A DNA stretch of 37,748 nt from the NCBI GenBank assembly GCA_900548545.1, contig URKX01000022.1, positions 1 through 37,748 of the forward strand, read 5' to 3'. Below are positions 16,189 to 23,696 of this stretch, in pieces. This DNA comes from an uncultured Oscillospiraceae bacterium (GTDB lineage Bacteria; Bacillota; Clostridia; Oscillospirales; Acutalibacteraceae). The notes below the pieces were generated by a model, which was not told the DNA's origin, searched no databases, and saw nothing but the letters and a program-made list of their open reading frames with translations. How positions within the stretch are numbered: position 1 is the stretch's first letter; every line of letters begins with the position of its first letter. A program made the translations under genes and the position numbers.

Positions 16189-16296
16189 ATGGCCGAAAAC
16201 GAATGCACTCCCGACTATGATTGCCGGGAATATTTCAAAGAAGCCGTCTGCATCGACGCCCAGCGGGTCTACGACTCCTGCTCCGAATGCTACTAA
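16189..16296 (+). pseudogene. Short Cys-rich protein, probably truncated at the prophage junction
   Basis: A 35-codon frame with an excellent ribosome site (AAGGAGG, 7 nt spacing). It holds six Cys residues, with KEAVCIDAQRVYDSC as the recognisable core. I recall clostridial Cys-rich proteins that contain a very similar 'VCID..RV.DSC.DKDCLED' segment and continue for tens to hundreds of residues. Here the frame ends in CSECY and stop, while the nucleotides just after read ALEDI in another frame. This fits a gene whose 3' part has been replaced, most simply by insertion of the prophage that begins here. It could also be a genuine small protein. Function unknown. Confidence 0.5.
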
Positions 16297-16318
16297 CGCT
16301 TTAGAGGACATTTCTCTA

Positions 16319-16355
16319 ACAAAAAAGCCCCGGATCTCACCAGAGAAACCGGGGC
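16319..16355 (-). terminator. Intrinsic terminator, minus-strand orientation, at prophage left end
   Basis: On the minus strand, GCCCCGG and CCGGGGC (16355-16349 with 16333-16327), with an inner TCTC/GAGA stem, are followed by six T. No minus-strand gene ends here, so it probably blocks phage late transcripts from running into the host genes. It resembles the terminator at 17157-17193. Confidence 0.7.
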
Positions 16356-16479
16356 CTCAGTCGAGCAAAATTTTTGCTGATCTATTGCTTTTGTGTTCAC
16401 CGCATGATACACTGTACTTGAAAATTGAGAATCATTTTGATAACTCGGCATATACTACAAGAAATGGAGGGATTTAGTT

Positions 16480-16635
16480 ATGACAGCCAACACTGGAAGA
16501 AAAAGCAACGTTTATCTTCTTGGACAAAAGAAAAATGAAAACAGAGAAGTCCCCACCGTTTCTAAAGATCTTCTGGAGAAAGCCAGACAGGTCGCTCAAA
16601 AATACGGGATTGGGACAGATAGGCGTGGAAGATAA
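16480..16635 (+). CDS. Small protein upstream of GNAT gene, candidate antitoxin
   Basis: A 51-aa basic protein. GGAGG lies 9 nt before ATG 16480, a strong ribosome site and the only one in this small operon. The N-terminal half (MTANTGRKSNVYLLGQKK) looks extended. The C-terminal half (VSKDLLEKARQVAQKYGI) should form a helix, followed by a TDRRGR tail. It overlaps the likely GTG start of the acetyltransferase by 11 nt, which implies translational coupling. Order, size and overlap match type II toxin-antitoxin operons in which a small antitoxin precedes a GNAT toxin. It does not show the DUF1778 ribbon-helix-helix of the known TacA/AtaR antitoxins, so the role is inferred only from context. Confidence 0.55.
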   Translation: MTANTGRKSNVYLLGQKKNENREVPTVSKDLLEKARQVAQKYGIGTDRRGR

Positions 16636-17158
16636 TCAAAATAATCGATTTAGACTATTTACCAAAGAATTGCACGGGTTAGCCTCTGATTTCGAGGTTG
16701 ACCCGTCTTCTTGTGGAAATCCGGAACATTACAGGGAGTACCTGCTTTATCGAGCTTTATCCGATAATGCCAGTGGATGGTCTACTACCCATGTCATGCT
16801 TAGCGAAAACCTGAAGCACATTGCAGGGTTTATCACACTCAAAGCATCCACTGTACTGTCAGAGATAGACTACAAGTTGTTTTCCGGAGAACCAGCCATT
16901 GAGATTTATAATCTGGCCGTCGCAAAGGGTTTTCAAAAACAAGGATTAGGCAGAGAGCTTGTGTTGCTCAGTATTGCGATGGCACAAGAGGCCAATGACT
17001 TGCATTTTGGTGTTCGAAATCTAGTGTTGACAGCAGATCCCAAAGCTGTTGGTTTCTATGAAAAGTGCGAATTTTTTCCCCTAAGCCAATACTATATGCT
17101 CCCAAAAGACTTGGAAAACGCCTCTTGTGTGCCTATGATTATGAAACTTAGAACATAA
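16625..17158 (+). CDS. GNAT acetyltransferase, TacT/AtaT-like candidate toxin
   Basis: A 177-aa protein if read from GTG 16625; the open frame reaches back to ATG 16520 but that part overlaps the upstream small gene in another frame and looks non-coding. The acetyl-CoA loop is QKQGLGR (104-110), preceded by AIEIYNLAV, as in TacT/AtaT toxins ('..IEI..LAV....G.G.G..L'), with FYEKCEF and Tyr145 near the catalytic position. Known relatives acetylate the amino group of charged tRNA and stop translation; ordinary GNAT enzymes acetylate amines or proteins. Base composition is visibly more AT-rich than either neighbour, a sign of separate origin. It sits as a cargo (moron) module at the prophage edge. 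Confidence 0.75.
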   Translation: MEDNQNNRFRLFTKELHGLASDFEVDPSSCGNPEHYREYLLYRALSDNASGWSTTHVMLSENLKHIAGFITLKASTVLSEIDYKLFSGEPAIEIYNLAVAKGFQKQGLGRELVLLSIAMAQEANDLHFGVRNLVLTADPKAVGFYEKCEFFPLSQYYMLPKDLENASCVPMIMKLRT

Positions 17159-17193
17159 AAAAGCCCCTGAGCACCAAACCGGTTCCCAGGGGC
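17157..17193 (-). terminator. Terminator of the prophage late operon
   Basis: On the minus strand, GCCCCTG and CAGGGGC (17193-17187 with 17169-17163) are followed by TTTTTT, 15 nt past the endolysin stop. The A-rich left side overlaps the end of the GNAT gene, so it may act weakly in both directions. Confidence 0.8.
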
Positions 17194-17207
17194 CTCTTTA
17201 TGCCTGT

Positions 17208-18032
17208 TTACTTCTCCCGCTCGTTCATGAGCACCGCCGCCACCTCCTGGCGGGTGATGGGGCTTTGCGGCCGGAAATTGCCGTCCGCGTCGCCGTTCAT
17301 CAGGCCCTCAGCCTTCACAAACTCCACGGCCTCCTTGGCCCAGTTGGAAACAGGCTTCTTCGCCAGCTCGTTAAAATATGCCTCGATCTCCTGCCGGGCG
17401 ATCTTTTTCACTTCCGCTTCTGTCAATTCAGGTTCCTCCTTGTCCATGGCCCGCACCAGGGCGGGATAGTCTTTATAGGCCCAGTTGCCGTCGAAATTCT
17501 TGCCGCCGATGCTCCATGTGCTGGTGTACTGCCAGATTCCATAGGGCTTTTTACACTGGCATTCGCTGTAATACTGGGCCACCCAGCGGTCGTATTGGTC
17601 AAAGCCGGGAGCGGTCAGGTAGTTGTTCCACCAGTTGAGGGAGGCGTACACACCGGCGTACAGCCCGGCGGCCTCGATGGTGTCGCAAAACCCCTGGGCA
17701 GCACCCAGCAGGTCGCCGCCAAAGGTGGAGTTGTCCTCCATGTCGTACCACACGCCGTACAGGGGCTTTTTCCCACCCAGCAGCCGCAGGCAGTGCTTGG
17801 CCTCGTCCACGCCCCCCTGCCTGTCCCGTGCGTAAGCGTAGTGGTACGCGCCCCAGGGCATCCCGGCGGCGTCAGCCTTCTTCACATTCTCGGCAAAGCG
17901 CTTGTCCTGCTGGCCTGGGTAGTCGATGCCAAAGCCCGTGCGGATGATAGCGAACCCCACACCGGCATTTTGCAGCGCCTGGAAATCCACGCTGCCGTTA
18001 AACTCGGAAATATCCACGCCTTTGACGGCCAT
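17208..18032 (-). CDS. GH25 endolysin with C-terminal SLH-like domain
   Basis: A 274-aa muramidase that cuts the glycan strands of host peptidoglycan at lysis. The GH25 domain fills residues about 3-190, with Asp7 (KGVDIS), DxE at Asp97/Glu99 (WYDMED) and the WQYTS strand near the end. Residues about 228-274 (SNWAKEAVEFVKAEGLMNG then ITRQEVAAVLM) match an S-layer homology repeat, which should anchor to secondary cell-wall polymer. No signal peptide, consistent with release through the holin. The start ATG overlaps the holin stop (TAATG), so the two lysis genes are coupled. It is the last gene of the late operon. Confidence 0.92.
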   Translation of the reverse strand: MAVKGVDISEFNGSVDFQALQNAGVGFAIIRTGFGIDYPGQQDKRFAENVKKADAAGMPWGAYHYAYARDRQGGVDEAKHCLRLLGGKKPLYGVWYDMEDNSTFGGDLLGAAQGFCDTIEAAGLYAGVYASLNWWNNYLTAPGFDQYDRWVAQYYSECQCKKPYGIWQYTSTWSIGGKNFDGNWAYKDYPALVRAMDKEEPELTEAEVKKIARQEIEAYFNELAKKPVSNWAKEAVEFVKAEGLMNGDADGNFRPQSPITRQEVAAVLMNEREK

Positions 18033-18295
18033 TATTCATCCTCCTTCGGCTTGTCGTAAGTAAGGGCCTGCTTGCTGTCGCCAAACCCCTTGGTAGTGGG
18101 GTCGGTGACAACGCCCAGAATGGCCAGCACGGCAAACACCGCGTTGACCACGGCCAGCAGCTGGTTGCCCAGCTCCCCAAAGTCCAGGGTGAAGCCGAAC
18201 ACCGCCGCCACGGTCTGGACCAGCAGCAACACGGCGGGGACCAGGGCCAGCCAGAAACTTTTGTTTTTGATCCGAGCGATCCAGTTGATTTTCAA
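18032..18295 (-). CDS. Phage holin, phi LC3 family
   Basis: An 87-aa membrane protein that opens the cytoplasmic membrane for the endolysin. I place the start at TTG 18295 with GGAGG upstream, giving MKINWIARIKNKSFW, the usual opening of phi LC3-type holins. The longer open frame has no ribosome site and adds unrelated residues. Two hydrophobic segments at about 14-36 and 46-66 and a charged C-terminus (DKPKEDE) complete the class. It overlaps the endolysin start and follows a small membrane-anchored protein. Confidence 0.88.
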   Translation of the reverse strand: MKINWIARIKNKSFWLALVPAVLLLVQTVAAVFGFTLDFGELGNQLLAVVNAVFAVLAILGVVTDPTTKGFGDSKQALTYDKPKEDE

Positions 18296-18369
18296 GATAC
18301 ATTCCTCCAATCCATTCAAAAATAGCAGTACGCGCAACAGCGCGTAGAAAACAGCGCCGCCCAACACGT

Positions 18370-18789
18370 TCAAGGCCGGGGGGTCTCCGCCAGGAAGTCC
18401 CCTGTGATGAGCAGTTCGTCATACACCCGCTCGATGTTGGCCACCGCGTGGACGCACCGGGAGTTTTTGTACTCCGGGTGGCTCTTGCAGTAGTCCTCAT
18501 AGTTGTCGATCACGCCCAGGATCTCGATGAAGTCCTCCCGGGTGTGCTTCTGGTGCTGTAAAAGTTCCCGGTTGAACCCCAGGATCTTCGACCGGCTGTC
18601 CGTGAGGATGTGGCCTTCCAGCTGGGCCTTGGTGTCGTTCACCTCTTTGAGCACCTCCCCGTTGACGGCCCGCCCCAGGGCCTTGGCAATGGCGCTCCAC
18701 GGGTCAATTTTTACAGGGGCGATCTGGATCAGGGTCAGCAAGCCAACCAGCCCCAGGCCGCCGCCTAAAAGAAGCTCGTCCAGGGTCAA
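18370..18789 (-). CDS. Phage membrane-anchored protein near lysis genes
   Basis: A 139-aa protein from TTG 18789, with GGGAGG 7 nt upstream. The TTGA overlap with the preceding stop matches the compact style of this operon, and upstream residues of the open frame read as shadow. An N-terminal transmembrane helix (GGGLGLVGLLTLIQIAPVKI) is followed by a soluble, helical domain of about 110 residues. Similar proteins with a 'V+I.PWS' junction are common beside clostridial phage holins, but I know no proven function. It may be a lysis accessory or spanin-like regulator. Confidence 0.65.
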   Translation of the reverse strand: MTLDELLLGGGLGLVGLLTLIQIAPVKIDPWSAIAKALGRAVNGEVLKEVNDTKAQLEGHILTDSRSKILGFNRELLQHQKHTREDFIEILGVIDNYEDYCKSHPEYKNSRCVHAVANIERVYDELLITGDFLAETPRP

Positions 18790-19493
18790 GAGGCCACCTC
18801 CCATGCCTGGGGGTAGTCCTCCGGGCTGAAATTGGTGTCCTGCTTGCAGCGGTAGGTTTTGCCGTCGGTGTAAACCATGTACTCCCCGGCGCGGTACAGA
18901 TCGTGGCTCCCCTGCACGGGCACGAAAGGCCGTGCGGTTTCCACGCTTTTGCCGTGCAAGGGCCGGTTGAAGGTGTACCAGGCAGCGTTCCCCGGCGCGA
19001 TATCCGGATAGGTTTCGTTGTCGTAGGCTTGGAAAACTTCCCAGGTCTGCTCCCATTCCGCGCCCAAACTGCCGCCAGCGTGGGTATTGTAGATATCGCC
19101 CACAGCGTAGGAACCCGGCTGCCAGTCCTCATACAAGCCGCTGACTTTCAGCTTTGTGTCTTCTTCCTCAATGCTGGCTAAGGACAGCTTCGCGAACGCC
19201 GCCACGCTCTCCTCCACAGTGGGAATAAACGCCGCTTTGGAAAACTGGCCGTTCTCGTACTTCCAGCCTTTACCCGCCCCGGCAGGGACACTATCCACCT
19301 CTGCCAAGTGGTAAGGGGTTCCGGACACCGCCGCTCTCCCGGCAGGATAGTAGCTGTCCGTGTCGTTAGAGTACAGGGCGGTAGCTTCACTCTCTGGACA
19401 AAGTACGTCCACGCCATTGCTTTGGCGTTTAATCCAGGCAGGGTTCTCGCACACCTCGGCGATCATCCCTTTGTAGTCGCAGATCAAGTACAT
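18786..19493 (-). CDS. Tail-fibre-associated protein with carbohydrate-binding-like C-terminus
   Basis: A 235-aa phage protein, start supported by GGAGG. The C-terminal 45 residues (LYRAGEYMVYTDGKTYRC then SPEDYPQAWE) resemble the small chitin-binding modules of families CBM5/12, with conserved aromatic residues. A similar aromatic pattern at about residues 120-160 may be a second copy (DWQPGSYAVGDIYNTHAG). The N-terminal part begins MYLICDYKGMIAEV and is of unknown fold. Position after the fibre genes suggests a receptor-binding or tail decoration role. No enzyme motif seen. Confidence 0.6.
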   Translation of the reverse strand: MYLICDYKGMIAEVCENPAWIKRQSNGVDVLCPESEATALYSNDTDSYYPAGRAAVSGTPYHLAEVDSVPAGAGKGWKYENGQFSKAAFIPTVEESVAAFAKLSLASIEEEDTKLKVSGLYEDWQPGSYAVGDIYNTHAGGSLGAEWEQTWEVFQAYDNETYPDIAPGNAAWYTFNRPLHGKSVETARPFVPVQGSHDLYRAGEYMVYTDGKTYRCKQDTNFSPEDYPQAWEVAS

Positions 19494-19496
19494 GGC

Positions 19497-19895
19497 TTAC
19501 GCCTCCTTTAAAAAGTTTAAGATCCATTGCAGTTCGGAAATGCCGGCATCGTAAAAGCGCTGGTTCCAAAGCCAGCGCTTGTCATTGTTTGCGCGCCGGT
19601 AAACTTGCATGGCCGGGGTCTGCCAAAGCCGGTCGCCCCAAGGGTCCTGGGGATCGCTGTGCTGGGCGCACATTTTCAAAATCTCCTGGCACAGACCAAA
19701 GCGCTCCATGCCGCAGCCATCATCGTTTCGCGCAAAATAGGTGTGGCCACGGTGGCTGGTCACAAAGTGCAGGGGTTTGTCCCCCAGGTACAGTTTGCCG
19801 TCTTCCCGCAGTTCCACCGGGGTGAGCGCCGGAATATTGATGACCTTTTCGCTTAAAGTCATTTCCCGGTGACGGCGGGTGGTGATGTACTCCAT
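19497..19895 (-). CDS. Hypothetical phage protein
   Basis: A 132-aa protein from ATG 19895, which overlaps the stop of the preceding fibre gene (TAATG). The longer open frame to 20057 is shadow of that gene. It is soluble, rich in Trp, Arg and His, with a C-terminal LQWILNFLKEA helix. I do not recognise a domain. Its place between two tail-fibre-type genes suggests a structural or fibre-assembly role. Confidence 0.6.
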   Translation of the reverse strand: MEYITTRRHREMTLSEKVINIPALTPVELREDGKLYLGDKPLHFVTSHRGHTYFARNDDGCGMERFGLCQEILKMCAQHSDPQDPWGDRLWQTPAMQVYRRANNDKRWLWNQRFYDAGISELQWILNFLKEA

Positions 19896-21043
19896 TATGC
19901 AGCCGCCTTTCCTACACAGAAGCCGAATGACACACACGAAGTCATCATCTGGGCGTTGATACTTGCCCCGTTGGCGGTTACATAGAAACCATGAGTCTCT
20001 TCCCATGTACTTCCGCCCCCACCAGCAAAGTTCTGGCGTACAGAAGCTAATCCCCAATTCTGTGCGGTTCCGTTAAAATCATTCTTTGTTCTATTCGAAT
20101 TTGAACTGTAATAAGGAAAAGGAGAGTATCCATAACCAGGATATTTATAGTCTTGGTAGACCAGCCCTGTGCCACCTACTTCTTGTATGGTAAAACCAAA
20201 CATTTCAGATTCATATTGCTGACTACTCCAATTATATTGATTGGTGTTATATGGAGTATTAACTTTCTCCTCGGTAGCAACTACTTTAGGAATAACATTT
20301 TTAAGGTCGGAACTCAACGTGTTAAATAGTTCCCCATTGATTATAAAGCTTCCTACTTGCAATTGGCTCCACCATGAAAAGGCGTGACTTGCGTAAGCCC
20401 CAGCAGCATCACAGGCTTCTTTCGTTCCGAATGTAACAGGCGCTTTCCCTCCCCCTACTACATCCATAATGTTAAATCCTAAAATTATTGCTGTTATTTC
20501 CCTCTCTATTGGATTATTAAACGAGTCTTTTAGCGTAGCTGTAAACTTTTTTTCATCACCAATAGACCAAACGGATTCTGCTAATCCCGCTAGGGCAAAT
20601 TCATTTATTTCTCCCCACGTATTGTTTTCCAATACGGGATCAATTCCCCTTGGCATAGCGCTGGTAAAGTCCCCTTCGCTCACCACAAAGTCCTCGTTAT
20701 AGGCAAAGGCGGCGTAGTAATAGGTGGTGTCGTTTACCACGCCGGTGTCCACAAAGGGCTGGGCCTGGTAGGCGTTGCGCACCTGGGAGGACACCACCGC
20801 CACACCGTCGTTGGGGCCGGCAGGGGCGCTGCCCGCCTTCCGGACGATCTTGGTATACGCCCACACGCTGACCAGCTGCTGGGGGTCTTGGGCCTGTTCC
20901 CCCTCGGGGGTGGCGTACTTGTCCTTGGGGTCTGTCCAGGTCAATTCCACCTTGGCGTTGCCTGCTTTGGCCGCCAGGGCTGTGGGAGCGTCCAGGGGGA
21001 TCTGCAGGGTGGAGCCGCCAGGGAACATATTCATCACGGGCAT
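19895..21043 (-). CDS. Tail fibre / receptor-binding protein with Fn3-like N-terminus
   Basis: A 382-aa protein; AGGAGG lies 9 nt before ATG 21043, and the preceding stop overlaps it (TGATG). Residues about 15-130 form a fibronectin III-like domain (PTALAAKAGNAKVELTW). Residues about 130-350 are encoded by DNA clearly poorer in G+C, with many Asn, Tyr and Ser. The C-terminus (HGFYVTANGASI then SFGFCVGK) resembles the DUF6273/C-type lectin-like end found in many gut phage fibres. The composition break suggests the receptor-binding part was exchanged while the N-terminal attachment domain was kept. Predicted role: host surface recognition at the tail tip. Confidence 0.72.
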   Translation of the reverse strand: MPVMNMFPGGSTLQIPLDAPTALAAKAGNAKVELTWTDPKDKYATPEGEQAQDPQQLVSVWAYTKIVRKAGSAPAGPNDGVAVVSSQVRNAYQAQPFVDTGVVNDTTYYYAAFAYNEDFVVSEGDFTSAMPRGIDPVLENNTWGEINEFALAGLAESVWSIGDEKKFTATLKDSFNNPIEREITAIILGFNIMDVVGGGKAPVTFGTKEACDAAGAYASHAFSWWSQLQVGSFIINGELFNTLSSDLKNVIPKVVATEEKVNTPYNTNQYNWSSQQYESEMFGFTIQEVGGTGLVYQDYKYPGYGYSPFPYYSSNSNRTKNDFNGTAQNWGLASVRQNFAGGGGSTWEETHGFYVTANGASINAQMMTSCVSFGFCVGKAAA

Positions 21044-21699
21044 CAGTTAACACCTCCTGAAACATAGATGAGAATGGGCAAATCCACCGCGGGCCGCACG
21101 CCGTCGCAGGCCAGGGTGATCGTCCCCGGCCCCTGACCCGTGGGGCAGATCACGGCTTTCCGGGCGGCGTCCCTCTGCTGTGGCGTGGCGGAACTGTCCA
21201 AGCCCACCCAGCACAGGGTGTCCGCGGCAACGCCTTCCACCGCCAGGGACTGGGTGGGGAGCTCCCCGCTCCATCCCGCTGCCGCGGCCGTGACCTTCCG
21301 GGCCGTGACGGTTCCGCTGTCCAGGCCGGCTTTCAGGCTGTCCAGGGCCTGTTTCACGTTGGCGGCTGAGGGCAATTTCTCACTTTCGTAGGGAACCTTG
21401 GAAGCATCCGGCACCTGTCCGTCGGTGAGCTTCCCGTCCGCGCCCAGGGTGGCGAGGCCGCCCGGCTTCCCCTGGGTGTTGTTCAGGTCTTTCAAATCCT
21501 CCTGGGAGGCCAAGCCTTCAAAGGCGTTGTTTATGGTGTTCACCGTCTCTTGGGCGGCGTTTACCTGCTTCATTAAGTAGTTGTAGCCGTGCTGCTGGGA
21601 AAGGCCCACGTCTGAACCAGCGGGGGCCACGATTTGGCCGGTGCTCCAATTTTCGGGCAGGTCCGCCGCCAACGGGCTTTGAATGGGTTTATCCGCCAC
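21043..21699 (-). CDS. Phage tail fibre / collar-like protein
   Basis: A 218-aa protein with GTG start 21699 and GGAAGGAG 9 nt upstream. It begins LPENWSTGQIVAPAGSDVGL, a form common at the start of clostridial phage fibres. The middle (GGLATLGADGKLTDGQVP) is a fibre segment seen in many tail proteins, and the end is a small beta-rich domain. It overlaps XkdU-like gene by 11 nt and is followed by the larger fibre. Probably the baseplate-proximal part of the fibre. Confidence 0.75.
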   Translation of the reverse strand: MADKPIQSPLAADLPENWSTGQIVAPAGSDVGLSQQHGYNYLMKQVNAAQETVNTINNAFEGLASQEDLKDLNNTQGKPGGLATLGADGKLTDGQVPDASKVPYESEKLPSAANVKQALDSLKAGLDSGTVTARKVTAAAAGWSGELPTQSLAVEGVAADTLCWVGLDSSATPQQRDAARKAVICPTGQGPGTITLACDGVRPAVDLPILIYVSGGVN

Positions 21700-22591
21700 T
21701 GACGCTCACTCCTTCCAGTACGTTGATGGTATATTTCAGCACCGTGCCCTGATCCACAGGCACATAGACGCTGGCGCTGTCCCACACAGTGCCGTCGGTT
21801 TTCAGCAGTTCCGCCGAGGTGATAGCCTCCGCCTGGGCCGCGCTGACCGGGCAGGTGATCTCCAACTGGGAGCCCGTGGCGGTCTTGGAGATGCCGGAAA
21901 TGGTGACGTTCCCGTTGAGCCGGATCGCCCCGATGTTCTGGGACAGATAGCTTGTGATGTCGTTCAGCATGGCTTGCTGAATGGATTTTGTCTGCGGCGT
22001 TTTTATCACCCCCAGGGAAGTTTCGTTGGCGAAGGGATTGAGCCCCAGGCCCCAGCCGCCCAAATTGTAGTTGTACGTCCGCTGGGCCAGGCCGATGGTT
22101 TCGTTGGCCAGCACCCCCGCCCGGACCAGCGGCTTGTTGACATACACAATGTGGGCGGGCTTGATGCGGTTGATAGTAAAGGCCACCTCGGTGGCATAGC
22201 TTTGGTTTTGGGCGCTGGATTCGATGTACAGCGTGTAATTGGGATAATCCACGTCCACCGTCCACTGGCCCGGCCCGATCAGCTCGTCCAGCTTTTGATA
22301 GAGAAGCGCCAGGGTGTAGGGCGGCTTGGTGGAAATGCGGTTGAGGACACGCACCCGGTGGAATTCCAGGGTTTCCGTGGCAGGGTCGGCCACAATGCCA
22401 AAAATCCGCTCCCACCGGGACACGGCGTCCGCGTCCATGGTCTGGAAAAAGAAGTTGTCCGCCACGGCGATGATCTCGTCGGCCACGGCGTCAAAGCTGG
22501 GCTGCTCCGCCAAGCAAAGTTCCTGGTAATCCAGGATCTGCGCGTACCAGTCCGGCAGCTGTTCCAGGAGAGAAGTGTCAAGCCGCGGCAT
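21689..22591 (-). CDS. Baseplate/tail protein, YmfQ-XkdU (DUF2313) family
   Basis: A 300-aa protein. The N-terminal MPRLDTSLLEQLPDWY and the WERIFGI region at about 60 match DUF2313, the XkdU/YmfQ family that closes the baseplate wedge in PBSX-like and Mu-like phages (Mu gp48). The gene directly follows the baseplate J gene and overlaps it by 14 nt, the usual order. The C-terminal half (about 170-300) is longer than the short family members and may provide fibre attachment. Confidence 0.82.
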   Translation of the reverse strand: MPRLDTSLLEQLPDWYAQILDYQELCLAEQPSFDAVADEIIAVADNFFFQTMDADAVSRWERIFGIVADPATETLEFHRVRVLNRISTKPPYTLALLYQKLDELIGPGQWTVDVDYPNYTLYIESSAQNQSYATEVAFTINRIKPAHIVYVNKPLVRAGVLANETIGLAQRTYNYNLGGWGLGLNPFANETSLGVIKTPQTKSIQQAMLNDITSYLSQNIGAIRLNGNVTISGISKTATGSQLEITCPVSAAQAEAITSAELLKTDGTVWDSASVYVPVDQGTVLKYTINVLEGVSVSGG

Positions 22592-23696
22592 GGAGCGTCA
22601 CCGTCCCTAAGATTGGCACCTGCTGGGTGGCGCCGGTCTCCGTCAGTTCCAAGTCGCTGGCCCCGCCGTTGAGCTGCACGTTGGTGGCGTTCACCACCCC
22701 GGTCACCCCCACAATGGCGGCGGTCACCCGGGCCACGTACACGTTGGCGGCATAGTCCAGCCCCGTTTCCCCCACAGGGTTGGCCCACTCCTGGCGCACG
22801 GACAGCAGGTAGGCTTCTATGGCGGCCTCCACGGCTTCCTGCACCTGGCCGGTTTGCGTACCGGCGGAGAGGGTCAGCGCGGCGGACACATCCACCGTCA
22901 CCTTTTCCGAGGCGGCAATGGTCACCTTGGCCCCGATGGGCGCCAGGCCAACGCCAAGCCCCTGGTTGGGGGCCGGGTCCATCTCGTTTTGCACGGCTTC
23001 CACCAGCTGGGAGGAGGCCGGCAAAAAGTCCGCCCCCAGAATGGAGCACTTCACCGTGCCGCCCCCGTTCCAGGTGGGATACACCTGCACGGCCCCCACC
23101 CCGTCGATGGCCAGGATGCTGGAACGATAGGAGGCGATATTGCCGCCGAAGGGCCGCTCGTTGAGGGCGGTGATCAGGCGCTGGCGCAGTTCCTCGTCGG
23201 TTTCCTCGTCGTCGCCGGGGATGAGGATGTCCGTCATCTGGGCGGAAGTCAGCCCCGGGATGGTGGTGATGGGCAGGATAGAACCGGCATACTTGTTGCC
23301 GACAGCGCCAGGGGTCTCCGCTGTCAGCTGGTACTGGTTGGCCGTGTCTGTGGCGGCCGTCACCACATAGTTGATGGGGCTTGTGCTGATGATGGAGAAC
23401 CGGGCGCCGATGGGCACCGCCGTGTTGAAAACGCCCAGCCGCACCGCGGCGGAAGCCGGGTAGCGGGTCAGCCCGCCGATGACGGCCAGCATATCCAGGG
23501 AGCTGCCCACGGCCGTCTGGATGAACGCCTGGCGCTGCACCTGGTCCAGGGATAGATAAAAGCCCTCCAGCACATAGGCCGCGGGCCCTAAAGCCGTTTG
23601 GATAAAGGAGCCCTCCCGCTTGTCGTAGACATCCGGCACCCGCCGGAGCATCTGGTCCAGCAGGTTGCGGTAGGTATCCTGGGAAAAGTCGATCAA
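22578..23696 (-). CDS. Baseplate J / gp47-like protein (XkdT)
   Basis: A 372-aa baseplate wedge protein. The TTG start at 23696 overlaps the previous stop as TTGA and is preceded by GGAGG. The family pattern is clear: MLRRVPDVYDKREGSF at the N-terminus, GNKYAGSI..ITTIPGL in the middle, DEETDEELRQRLI, then 'FGGNIASYRS..L.IDGVGAVQVYP'. It joins the tube to the fibre network and drives sheath contraction. It lies between the XkdS-like and XkdU-like genes, as in PBSX. Confidence 0.92.
   Translation of the reverse strand: MIDFSQDTYRNLLDQMLRRVPDVYDKREGSFIQTALGPAAYVLEGFYLSLDQVQRQAFIQTAVGSSLDMLAVIGGLTRYPASAAVRLGVFNTAVPIGARFSIISTSPINYVVTAATDTANQYQLTAETPGAVGNKYAGSILPITTIPGLTSAQMTDILIPGDDEETDEELRQRLITALNERPFGGNIASYRSSILAIDGVGAVQVYPTWNGGGTVKCSILGADFLPASSQLVEAVQNEMDPAPNQGLGVGLAPIGAKVTIAASEKVTVDVSAALTLSAGTQTGQVQEAVEAAIEAYLLSVRQEWANPVGETGLDYAANVYVARVTAAIVGVTGVVNATNVQLNGGASDLELTETGATQQVPILGTVTLHAAA

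Noticed and set aside
16189..17200. tRNA-type attachment site at the prophage end
   Set aside because: No cloverleaf or tRNA 3' end is visible here; the boundary instead falls in a protein-coding fragment.
19895..21043. Diversity-generating retroelement target in the tail fibre
   Set aside because: The C-type lectin-like end and Asn/Tyr-rich codons are suggestive, but I saw no reverse transcriptase, accessory gene or template repeat in the window.
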